A stretch of 5,368 nt of DNA from Gallionellaceae bacterium (GTDB lineage Bacteria > Pseudomonadota > Gammaproteobacteria > Burkholderiales > Gallionellaceae): contig JAUSKS010000117.1 in assembly GCA_030646595.1 (NCBI GenBank), forward strand, positions 1 through 5,368, read 5' to 3'. The position numbers were made by a program, and so were the translations under genes. Numbering within the stretch: the stretch's first letter is position 1; each line of letters begins with the position of its first letter. Positions 1 through 5,368 of this stretch are shown piece after piece. Under the pieces are notes generated by a model, which saw nothing but the letters and a program-made list of their open reading frames with translations, searched no databases and was not told the DNA's origin.

Positions 1-595
1 CTCTCGCTACCTGACGCTCGTCTGCAGGCAACCCGGCCAGTTCGGCTTCATCTTCAACCAGCCAGGTGTAGGCATTCGTTGCATCCAGGATGTTGTCAGA
101 AAATTGCGCACACAAGGTGGAGAGCTGTTCTTGTATGTCCATAAAGCGGGCTTTTTCTGCTTGCGGTAATTCCGCTCCGCCCAGTCGAAAATCACGTAAT
201 GTGTTTTCGATAATTTTTTTGCGGGCTTGATTCAAGTGTGCAAATTCATCGCTATTGCGCAAGGCTTTATATTTCTGGAACAGCGACAGGTTTTGTAACA
301 GCTCGGCGTAATATTGCGTAACCTTGGGCAAATTGGCGTTATATGCCTCGCGCCATGCCGCAGTATTCATGACCGCATTCAGATGCGATACCTGTCCCCA
401 GGCGCGGCTCAGTTGTTCGTTACTATCTTCTAATGGCTGCACAAAATCATTCCAGCCAGGAACTCCGGTCTCCGCCAGTAACCGTGCGCATAACGCGCGG
501 TTGGCAGCCAATAGCTGATCTATCGCCGGTGTAATGTGCTCGGCGCGGATTTCCGCATAACGTGGCAAGCCAGAAAAATCTAATAGCGGGTTCAT
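1..595 (-). CDS. prlC: Oligopeptidase A (M3 metallopeptidase), N-terminal 198 residues, cut by the window edge
   Basis: This is the 5' part of a cytoplasmic zinc oligopeptidase of peptidase family M3 (thimet oligopeptidase-like), which degrades short peptides, including cleaved signal peptides. The frame is open from an ATG at 595 to the left edge without a stop. The protein begins MNPLLDFSGLPRYAEI and contains VSHLNAVMNT (about residues 73-82), LRDFRLGG (about 134-141), FSDNILDAT and LVEDEAELAG (about 179-188). These match, from memory, the corresponding N-terminal stretches of Escherichia coli PrlC (VSHLNS, LRDFELSG, NNVLDAT, DEAELAG). The catalytic HEXXH motif lies much further on in this family (about 680 residues in full) and is outside the window, so activity cannot be judged. 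A weak AGGT ribosome-binding site sits 10 bases before the ATG. The gene follows the che cluster in the same direction after 158 bp and is probably a functionally unrelated neighbour. The family call is firm; the choice of prlC over a close M3 paralogue is slightly less so. Confidence 0.93.
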   Translation of the reverse strand, partial: MNPLLDFSGLPRYAEIRAEHITPAIDQLLAANRALCARLLAETGVPGWNDFVQPLEDSNEQLSRAWGQVSHLNAVMNTAAWREAYNANLPKVTQYYAELLQNLSLFQKYKALRNSDEFAHLNQARKKIIENTLRDFRLGGAELPQAEKARFMDIQEQLSTLCAQFSDNILDATNAYTWLVEDEAELAGLPADERQVAR

Positions 596-610
596 ATAAT
601 CACAGACCTA

Positions 611-639
611 TTTATCCAACAATAAACACTAAAAATCAA
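611..639 (-). promoter_or_regulatory. Possible sigma-70-type promoter for prlC
   Basis: On the minus strand a TTGATT box (634-639; 4 of 6 matches to TTGACA) is followed after exactly 17 bases by GATAAA (611-616; 4 of 6 matches to TATAAT). Transcription would start roughly 10 bases before the prlC ATG at 595, leaving a very short leader and possibly clipping the weak AGGT ribosome-binding site. The surrounding DNA is AT-rich, so chance matches are likely. Placement before prlC and the ideal spacing are the only support. Confidence 0.35.
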
Positions 640-640
640 T

Positions 641-664
641 GCACCACAGAGGCACACAGAGATA
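641..664. repeat. Intergenic CACAGAG-type short repeat
   Basis: The gap between cheB and prlC holds CACCACAGAGGCACACAGAG, built from two imperfect copies of a CACAGAG unit. It resembles the CACCACAGAGRCACAGAG-like sequence that I recall occurring between genes in many proteobacterial genomes. Its function is not established. It lies next to the possible prlC -35 box. Only one occurrence is present in this window, so its repetitive nature rests on recall and not on the sequence shown. Confidence 0.4.
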
Positions 665-739
665 ATAAAGACATTTCAGAACGCGCAGCACACCAGATGA
701 AGAAATCCTCGACTGCAATTGGGGGGGTCTCTATAGTAA

Positions 740-773
740 GGTTTGGGTTATAGCTACACCCTGTTACCCAACC
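740..773 (-). terminator. Imperfect hairpin across the cheB stop codon, doubtful terminator
   Basis: On the minus strand GGTTGGGT (773-766), in the last codons of cheB, can pair with ACCCAAACC (748-740), just after the stop. This gives eight base pairs with one bulged A and a 17-base loop containing the TAG stop. No T-run follows; instead there is a run of seven C residues (minus strand, 727-721). It does not meet the usual pattern for an intrinsic terminator and may be accidental or only an mRNA 3'-end structure. No better terminator was seen between cheB and prlC. Confidence 0.22.
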
Positions 774-1839
774 CACCGCTCTGCATCAACTTATGCAAAA
801 TGCGCTGGGTCATATCATGAATAGGCACAATCTCATCCACTGCACCCAGCATGATCGCTTCACGCGGCATACCGAATACCACACAGCTCGCTTCATCCTG
901 GGCCAGATTGTACGCGCCTGCCTGGTGCATTTCCAGCATACCTGCTGCTCCATCCTTGCCCATGCCAGTCAGCATGACACCGATAAGGTTTTTGCCTGCA
1001 TGCTGTGCAGCAGAACGAAATAATGTTTCCACCGAAGGCCGATGGCGATTGACCGGCGCACCCTGGCTAAGCTCGGTCATGTAATTTGCCCCGCTACGTT
1101 TGAGCAACAAATGGGCGTTACCCGGAGCAATGTAAGCATGGCCAGGCAATATGCGTTCGTTATCCTGCGCTTCTGTAACTTTTATTTTGCATAAATCATC
1201 CAGCCGTTTAGCAAAGGATTTGGTGAATGCCTCCGGCATATGTTGGGTCACCAGAATGCCGGGGGCATCTGCTGGCATGCGTATGAGCACTTCTTTGATT
1301 GCCTCGGTGCCCCCTATGGAAGCTCCAATCACAATCAACTTCTCGGTTGTGACCAGCCGATTGCCCAGGGCAGGCAATACTACCTGTGTCTGATCATCTA
1401 CACTTTTTGGCTGGCGCAATCGCGCGCCGAATGCGACACGAATTTTTTCCGCAATCTCGTCAACATAACCTTGCATGCCTTCGACGATACCCAGCCTGGG
1501 CTTGGGCAAAAAATCGACGGCACCCAACTCCAGTGCCTTCAATGCAACATCTGAACCATGCTCTGTCAGGCTGGAAATCATTAACACCGGCATAGGGCGC
1601 AAGCGCATCAATTTTTCCAGAAAAGCCAGCCCATCCATTTCCGGCATTTCTACATCCAGCGTCAGCACATCTGGATTTAGCGTTTTGATCATTTCGCGCG
1701 CCTGCAAAGGATTGGATGCCGCCCCCACTGCCTCCATATCCGCATGGCTATTGATGACTTCTTTAAGAATGCTGCGTATCAGTGCTGAATCGTCGATGAT
1801 CAGAACTTTTATTTTTTTCGTCGCAGCCGCATTACTCAT
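754..1839 (-). CDS. cheB: Chemotaxis response regulator, protein-glutamate methylesterase/glutamine deamidase CheB
   Basis: CheB removes methyl groups from receptor glutamates and deamidates receptor glutamines, giving phosphorylation-controlled adaptation in the cytoplasm. At 361 residues it has the usual length. Residues 10-130 form a receiver domain: the acidic pair D16-D17, phospho-acceptor D62 in [12 protein letters not shown], the conserved S89 in MISS and K113 in LPKP. After a linker (about 140-165), residues 167-350 form the methylesterase domain with the catalytic triad visible as S174 in GASIGG, H200 in VTQH and D296 in TGMGKDG. All key residues are present, so it should be active and activated by CheA. 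The ATG at 1839 is preceded by a good GGAG ribosome-binding site seven bases upstream. It overlaps the cheD stop by 8 bp (ATGAGTAA), which implies translational coupling. It is the last gene of the che cluster; a 158-bp gap separates it from prlC. Confidence 0.97.
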   Translation of the reverse strand: MSNAAATKKIKVLIIDDSALIRSILKEVINSHADMEAVGAASNPLQAREMIKTLNPDVLTLDVEMPEMDGLAFLEKLMRLRPMPVLMISSLTEHGSDVALKALELGAVDFLPKPRLGIVEGMQGYVDEIAEKIRVAFGARLRQPKSVDDQTQVVLPALGNRLVTTEKLIVIGASIGGTEAIKEVLIRMPADAPGILVTQHMPEAFTKSFAKRLDDLCKIKVTEAQDNERILPGHAYIAPGNAHLLLKRSGANYMTELSQGAPVNRHRPSVETLFRSAAQHAGKNLIGVMLTGMGKDGAAGMLEMHQAGAYNLAQDEASCVVFGMPREAIMLGAVDEIVPIHDMTQRILHKLMQSGGLGNRV

Positions 1840-2452
1840 CGAACATCTCCACTTCGCCCTGAACTTCGGCCACTTTGAGACGCGAGCTATAAACCTGCTC
1901 GCGCTCGATAACCGTATTGTTATGCAGGCTGCGAAGTTTTTTCACCAGCACCTTGCCGCTATGTGAAAAGAAATAGACTTTGCGCGGATAAATGTCGAGC
2001 ACATCCTGCGCTACGATAGGAATATTCTCAGTGTGCAAATAATTAAAAGCAAATTCAGCATTGCGCTCACCCACATTGGCAACGGTAAAGCCTCTTAATA
2101 CGTTGCCACCACCGAATATTTTGGCTTCCAGATTGCTACGTTTAGCACCCATCTTGAGTAATTCATTAATCATCATTTCCATCGCATAAGCGCCATAACG
2201 TGCCGAAGAACTCAATAAATCATTCCCGTCACCCGGTAACATAAAATGATTCATGCCCCCCATGCCGGTGGTACGGTCACGAATACACGCCGCAATACAG
2301 GATCCCAGTACTGTTACCAGCATCATGTTGCGTGCTGTTACAAAATATTCGCCCGGAAATATTTTGACTGCTTCAATATCAAAATTTTTGTCAAAATATA
2401 AATTGGGTGAAACAACTTCTTCGTAATCGGCGTCTGTGCGCTTTGTTGTCAT
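1832..2452 (-). CDS. cheD: Chemoreceptor glutamine deamidase CheD
   Basis: CheD hydrolyses specific receptor glutamine side chains to glutamate, making sites available for CheR methylation; in some bacteria it also works with the CheC phosphatase. The 206-residue protein has the family core: [14 protein letters not shown] with catalytic cysteine C52, then GGMNHFMLP with the partner histidine H69. The C-to-H spacing of 17 residues is the same as recalled for Thermotoga maritima CheD. Further conserved stretches are KIFGGGNV (about 111-118) and VGERNAEF (about 127-134). About 30 residues precede the core, so it is at the long end of the family but not abnormal. The ATG at 2452 overlaps the cheR stop by 4 bp (ATGA), typical of translational coupling, with a weak GGGA ribosome-binding site five bases upstream. 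Its place between cheR and cheB is a common proteobacterial order. No cheC is seen in the window. Confidence 0.96.
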   Translation of the reverse strand: MTTKRTDADYEEVVSPNLYFDKNFDIEAVKIFPGEYFVTARNMMLVTVLGSCIAACIRDRTTGMGGMNHFMLPGDGNDLLSSSARYGAYAMEMMINELLKMGAKRSNLEAKIFGGGNVLRGFTVANVGERNAEFAFNYLHTENIPIVAQDVLDIYPRKVYFFSHSGKVLVKKLRSLHNNTVIEREQVYSSRLKVAEVQGEVEMFDE

Positions 2453-3351
2453 AGTATTCCCAGGCTACGTTGTGACTTGATATTGGGGGCTAGTTGGTAA
2501 ACTGTTTTGCCGCACGGCCTGATATATTCTTCCGCATGGTAGAAACTCTCGGAATGGCCCGCAAATAAAAGGCCATTGGTATGCAATAGTGGCACAAATT
2601 TCTTGAGTATGCTGAGCTGCGTATCCTTGTCAAAATAGATCATTACATTACGGCAAAAAATGGCATCAAATTGGGAATACAAAGGCCATTTATCATCCAG
2701 CAAATTCAATTGCTGGTAAGTAATTAAATTACGCAACTCGGGACGCACTCGGAATAATCCAGCTTGCTTGCCTATCCCGCGCAAAAAAAACCGCTGCGCA
2801 CGCTCCGGTGCAAGTTTGTCCAAACGCTCTGCCGAATAAATGCCCGCCTTGGCTACCTCCAGTACATTCGTATCCAAATCAGTAGCAATAATATGTACTG
2901 GCGGTGTCAGGCTATTAAAGGTTTCCATTGCTGTCATTGCCAGCGAATAGGGTTCTTCACCGCTAGAGGCCGCCGCACACCACAAGGAAATCGGCTCTAC
3001 CCTTTTATGCTGCCGCATATGCTCAGCCAGGATAGGGAAATGGTGTGCTTCACGGAAAAAAGCTGTGAGATTGGTAGTTAAGGCATTAGTAAAGGCCTCC
3101 CATTCCTGCTCATCATTATTTTCCAGCAACTTCAGGTATTCGGCAAAGGACTGTAGTCCTATGCTACGCAAGCGCCGTGACAATCGGCTGTATACCAATT
3201 CCTGCTTGGTATCTCTCAGGTAAATGCCAGCATGCTCATAAATCAATTTGCGGACACGCTCAAAATCTTTTGTAGTAAATGCAAATTCGCGGACTCTTTC
3301 ACCGCCTGGAGAAATTTCTGTGGTAACAGTCTTTTTCAAAATTCTTCCCAT
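2449..3351 (-). CDS. cheR: Chemotaxis protein methyltransferase CheR
   Basis: CheR transfers methyl groups from S-adenosylmethionine to glutamates in the MCP methylation helices. At 300 residues it has a normal length. The N-terminal helical domain (about 25-105) contains [10 protein letters not shown] and [15 protein letters not shown], the family's TNLTxFFRE motif. The SAM-binding domain has [17 protein letters not shown] (about 123-139), where [10 protein letters not shown] stands for the usual GCSTGEEPYS; then [11 protein letters not shown] (154-164), [13 protein letters not shown] (228-240) and FAGHSESF (263-270). The ATG at 3351 lies inside the end of the upstream MCP gene (16-bp overlap). 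Its GGGGA tract touches the ATG, too close for a normal ribosome-binding site, so initiation probably depends on ribosomes ending translation of the MCP. A TTG at codon 5, with GGAAG shortly before it, is a less likely alternative start. The 4-bp overlap with cheD continues the coupled series. Confidence 0.96.
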   Translation of the reverse strand: MGRILKKTVTTEISPGGERVREFAFTTKDFERVRKLIYEHAGIYLRDTKQELVYSRLSRRLRSIGLQSFAEYLKLLENNDEQEWEAFTNALTTNLTAFFREAHHFPILAEHMRQHKRVEPISLWCAAASSGEEPYSLAMTAMETFNSLTPPVHIIATDLDTNVLEVAKAGIYSAERLDKLAPERAQRFFLRGIGKQAGLFRVRPELRNLITYQQLNLLDDKWPLYSQFDAIFCRNVMIYFDKDTQLSILKKFVPLLHTNGLLFAGHSESFYHAEEYIRPCGKTVYQLAPNIKSQRSLGIL

Positions 3352-4991
3352 TCCCCGGTTTCTTGTTTTTTCGGCGGTGCACGAAGGGTAGATAGTTTAT
3401 TGGTAGCTATTGGAGGAGATTTTGCTATTACTGAATTTGCTGGGGAATGCCCATTCAGCTTAAACACACTGACCGACAAGGTCAGGTTTTCTGCTTCTTC
3501 TTTCATGGCCTCTGCTGCTGCCGCCGCTTCTTCTACCAGCGCAGCATTTTGCTGGGTGGCTTGGTCCATCTGGTTAATGGCTTGGTTTACCTGGTCTATG
3601 CCTGAGCTTTGTTCGCTGGAAGCGGCAGATATTTCGGCCATGATGTCGGTCATGCGTCTGACTGCGGTGACGATTTCATCCATGGTTTTACCTGCTTCAT
3701 CCACCAGTTTGGTGCCGCCTTTTACTTTGCCTACCGAGTCATCTATGAGGGCTTTGATTTCTTTGGCAGCGGCAGCGCTTCGTTGCGCCAGGGTGCGTAC
3801 TTCAGCAGCAACCACGGCAAAGCCGCGACCTTGTTCTCCGGCCCGCGCTGCTTCGACTGCTGCGTTGAGGGCGAGGATGTTGGTTTGAAAGGCGATGCCT
3901 TCGATGACGCTGATGATGTCTACAATTTTGTTGGAGGAGTCGTTGATGGAGGCCATGGTGGTGACGACTTTGCTGACGATGTCACCGCCTTTTACGGCGA
4001 CGTCGCGCGCGCTGAGGGTGAGTTGGTTGGCTTGTTTGGCGTTTTCGGCGTTGTGTTTGACGGTGGCGGAGAGTTCTTCCATGCTGCTTGCTGTTTCTTG
4101 CAGGCTGGAGGCTTGTTCTTCGGTGCGCTGGGACAGGTCGCTGTTGCCGGTCGCTATTTCTTTGGCAGAGAGGGTGATGGCGTCTACGCTGCCGCGGACA
4201 TTGCCGACTATTTTGACCAGGCTGTCGTTCATGTCTTTCAGGGCTTGCATCATTTTGCCCGTTTCGTCGCGCGATTTGATTTCGATGACGGAGGTCAGGT
4301 CACCTGAGGCAACGGTGTGTGCTAATTTGACTGCGCCCAACAATGGCCGCGTGATGCTGCGGATCAGTAGCCAGGAGATGATGGATAATACGAGCAGCGC
4401 CAGAACCATGGTTGAGACTATCGTGTTTCTGACAATTACAACCTGCTTATCAGCCGCCTCTTGTGAAACTTTGACACTTTCCTCCATCAGCTCACTTAAA
4501 ACAGCCATAGGATCCGCCAAAACTGCAGAGCTATCTTTAAATTCGGATAGCTGGGCATAGGCTGCCGTTGGGTTTTCCACAGCCAGTTTGACGATAGATT
4601 CCGCACTGGTGATATAAGCTTCCAAAGCAGGTTGTGCAATTTGCAGAACCTCCTTGAAATCCTGGCTAAGTGGCAATGCTGCATTTTTTGCCATATTTTC
4701 ACGGAAAATGGCAGCATGCTCTTCCACATCTCTGAGCACGGTTTGTTTCTCAACTTCGTCTTTGTGTAGTCCTGCCTGTAAAGCGGCAAATACGTCGTTA
4801 TGTAATGCCATGCGCATCGCGTCGGACTGTTTGTGATTGCGAATAGCAGAAGCAGTCAAGACTATATCTACCATCCCGCTGGTCAGACGTGGTATTGCCC
4901 AGTAGCCATTGACCGCAACTGTGGCGACAAAAATCAGGCTGAGCAGCATAAATCCTGACAGCCGTTGTTTGATGTTGAGTGAAAATTTCAT
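3336..4991 (-). CDS. Methyl-accepting chemotaxis protein, transmembrane, with C-terminal EWEEF tether
   Basis: This inner-membrane chemoreceptor signals to CheA/CheW. Numbered from the ATG at 4991 it has 551 residues: membrane segment 1 (about 11-31); a periplasmic region (about 32-187) that looks fully helical, consistent with a four-helix-bundle sensor; membrane segment 2 (188-210); HAMP domain (about 211-264); and the signalling coiled coil. The hairpin tip is the nearly invariant [20 protein letters not shown] stretch (about 364-383). By alignment to E. coli Tsr the methylation sites fall at E292, E299 and E306, with another around E487-E488. A tail of about 32 unstructured residues ends in EWEEF, the W-x-x-F pentapeptide that tethers CheR and CheB. 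The ligand cannot be told. An in-frame ATG at 5024 would add 11 residues ([11 protein letters not shown]), but [11 protein letters not shown] is the usual MCP beginning; neither ATG has a strong ribosome-binding site. The last 16 bp overlap cheR. Confidence 0.95.
   Translation of the reverse strand: MKFSLNIKQRLSGFMLLSLIFVATVAVNGYWAIPRLTSGMVDIVLTASAIRNHKQSDAMRMALHNDVFAALQAGLHKDEVEKQTVLRDVEEHAAIFRENMAKNAALPLSQDFKEVLQIAQPALEAYITSAESIVKLAVENPTAAYAQLSEFKDSSAVLADPMAVLSELMEESVKVSQEAADKQVVIVRNTIVSTMVLALLVLSIISWLLIRSITRPLLGAVKLAHTVASGDLTSVIEIKSRDETGKMMQALKDMNDSLVKIVGNVRGSVDAITLSAKEIATGNSDLSQRTEEQASSLQETASSMEELSATVKHNAENAKQANQLTLSARDVAVKGGDIVSKVVTTMASINDSSNKIVDIISVIEGIAFQTNILALNAAVEAARAGEQGRGFAVVAAEVRTLAQRSAAAAKEIKALIDDSVGKVKGGTKLVDEAGKTMDEIVTAVRRMTDIMAEISAASSEQSSGIDQVNQAINQMDQATQQNAALVEEAAAAAEAMKEEAENLTLSVSVFKLNGHSPANSVIAKSPPIATNKLSTLRAPPKKQETGEWEEF
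3448..3566. repeat. 119-bp perfect direct repeat, copy A, within the complete MCP gene
   Basis: Bases 3448-3566 are identical at every position to 5250-5368. In this gene they encode residues 476-514, from [10 protein letters not shown] to FKLNG, the last methylation-helix region of the signalling domain. The identity stops abruptly at the start of the variable tail (G-H-S here, G-Q-A in the other copy). The other copy reaches the window edge, so the true length of the repeat is unknown. Confidence 0.97.
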
Positions 4992-5036
4992 GTTTCTTGT
5001 TTTCCAGGGAGCAGCGCGCCCCATAATAGTATTTTG

Positions 5037-5064
5037 GCACGGGCAGGATGCGCTAAACCCGTAC
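5037..5064 (-). other. Small hairpin between the two MCP genes
   Basis: On the minus strand GTACGGG (5064-5058) can pair with CCCGTGC (5043-5037), giving seven pairs around a 14-base loop. One pair is a G-U wobble that works only in minus-strand RNA, a slight hint that the structure matters in the transcript. The sequence after it is CAAAATACTATT, not a T-run, so it is a poor terminator; it could be an mRNA stability or processing element, or chance. The rest of the 101-bp spacer (4992-5092) shows no convincing sigma-70 or sigma-28 promoter. Confidence 0.22.
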
Positions 5065-5092
5065 AGCTATACAAGACTACGAAGCTGGTTGC

Positions 5093-5368
5093 CTAAAATT
5101 CCTCCCACTCTCCTGCCTCCTGCTTGCCCAGTAATCCCTTGGGTCTGCCTGCTTTTCGTTTTTCCAGTGGCGGTAGACTGTGCCGGGTGGATTTACTGGG
5201 TGCGCTGATAGCAGAAGGCGTGCGGCGAGACATACGCTCCGGTACAGCCTGCCCATTCAGCTTAAACACACTGACCGACAAGGTCAGGTTTTCTGCTTCT
5301 TCTTTCATGGCCTCTGCTGCTGCCGCCGCTTCTTCTACCAGCGCAGCATTTTGCTGGGTGGCTTGGTC
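5093..5368 (-). CDS. Methyl-accepting chemotaxis protein, C-terminal 91 residues, cut by the window edge
   Basis: The frame is open from the right edge to a TAG at 5093-5095, so this is the end of a gene that begins outside the window; the internal ATG at 5308 is not its start. The first 39 residues ([10 protein letters not shown] to FKLNG) equal residues 476-514 of the complete MCP next to it and are the end of an MCP signalling domain, including the [11 protein letters not shown] methylation-helix region. A 47-residue linker follows that shares little with the neighbour's and is rich in Arg and Lys (for example KRKAGRPKG). The protein ends GKQEAGEWEEF, again the W-x-x-F tether for CheR and CheB. 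Its stop is 101 bp before the neighbour's preferred ATG, in the same direction, so the two may be co-transcribed. The sensor domain, ligand and membrane segments are outside the window. Confidence 0.93.
   Translation of the reverse strand, partial: DQATQQNAALVEEAAAAAEAMKEEAENLTLSVSVFKLNGQAVPERMSRRTPSAISAPSKSTRHSLPPLEKRKAGRPKGLLGKQEAGEWEEF
5250..5368. repeat. 119-bp perfect direct repeat, copy B, within the upstream MCP gene
   Basis: This is the partner of bases 3448-3566, at a distance of 1802 bp in the same orientation and without a single mismatch. It extends to the last base of the window and so probably continues into the rest of this MCP's signalling domain. Confidence 0.97.

Noticed and set aside
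7..195. 62-codon minus-strand open frame at the left edge
   Set aside because: It is a shifted frame inside prlC; the prlC frame itself is open through the edge and matches the family.
721..727. Run of seven G in the cheB-prlC gap as a phase-variation tract
   Set aside because: The run is short, lies outside coding sequence, and is about 125 bases from the prlC start, so slippage would not switch a reading frame or alter the proposed promoter spacing.
562..753. 63-codon plus-strand open frame covering the cheB-prlC gap
   Set aside because: It starts antisense within prlC, runs through low-complexity intergenic DNA, and shows no recognisable motif or ribosome-binding site.
1475..1966. 163-codon plus-strand open frame spanning the cheB/cheD junction
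   Set aside because: It is antisense to two genes with intact catalytic motifs, has no recognisable domain, and has no convincing ribosome-binding site.
3609..4307. Long plus-strand open frames (also 3232-3888 and 3895-4560) opposite the MCP gene
   Set aside because: They lie antisense to a clear MCP coding region, and their odd composition (runs of Gly/Phe/Asp or of Ser/Ala) is what antisense reading of helical, Ala/Glu-rich codons gives. No family motif was recognised.
4496..4789. 97-codon minus-strand open frame inside the MCP, and 4798-5040 in the same frame
   Set aside because: They are out of frame with the intact MCP frame, which covers both; there is no sign of a frameshift in the MCP.
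4992..5092. Flagellar sigma-28 promoter before the complete MCP
   Set aside because: I looked for TAAA-type and GCCGATAA-type boxes at the right spacing in the spacer and saw none.
1..5368. CRISPR arrays, tRNA or rRNA genes, insertion sequences, attachment sites
   Set aside because: No regularly spaced repeats, tRNA-like cloverleaf, transposase motif or terminal inverted repeats were seen; about 95% of the window is accounted for by standard coding sequence.

Overview
The window is a chemotaxis adaptation locus. Every supportable gene is on the minus strand, so in coding order it reads from the right edge to the left: 3' end of a methyl-accepting chemotaxis protein (MCP; 5368-5093), a complete second MCP (4991-3336), cheR (3351-2449), cheD (2452-1832), cheB (1839-754), a 158-bp gap, and the 5' part of prlC/oligopeptidase A (595 to the left edge). 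The many plus-strand open frames are shadows of these genes.

The gene content and order (tandem MCPs followed by cheR-cheD-cheB), a Tsr/Tar-like MCP signalling domain with a C-terminal W-x-x-F pentapeptide, and a PrlC of proteobacterial type suggest a motile Gram-negative proteobacterium. A betaproteobacterium is most likely, perhaps Nitrosomonadales or Methylophilales. That lineage call is inference from gene order and moderate base composition, not from a phylogenetic marker.

The genes form one functional unit. The MCPs sense and signal. CheR methylates receptor glutamates, CheB (activated by phosphorylation) demethylates and deamidates them, and CheD deamidates receptor glutamines. cheA, cheW and cheY are not in the window and may lie beyond the right edge. 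The second MCP, cheR, cheD and cheB are linked by stop/start overlaps of 16, 4 and 8 bp, so they are very probably one translationally coupled transcript. prlC is separated by a gap holding a possible promoter and looks like an independent housekeeping gene.

The most notable signal is in the two MCPs. Their coding 3' regions share a perfect 119-bp block that runs off the window. The tails then diverge completely, and both end in the same EWEEF pentapeptide written with different codons. This suggests recent duplication or gene conversion of the signalling domain, with separate selection keeping the CheR/CheB tether. I found no evidence for an undescribed system: the content is a well-known pathway with some interesting details.
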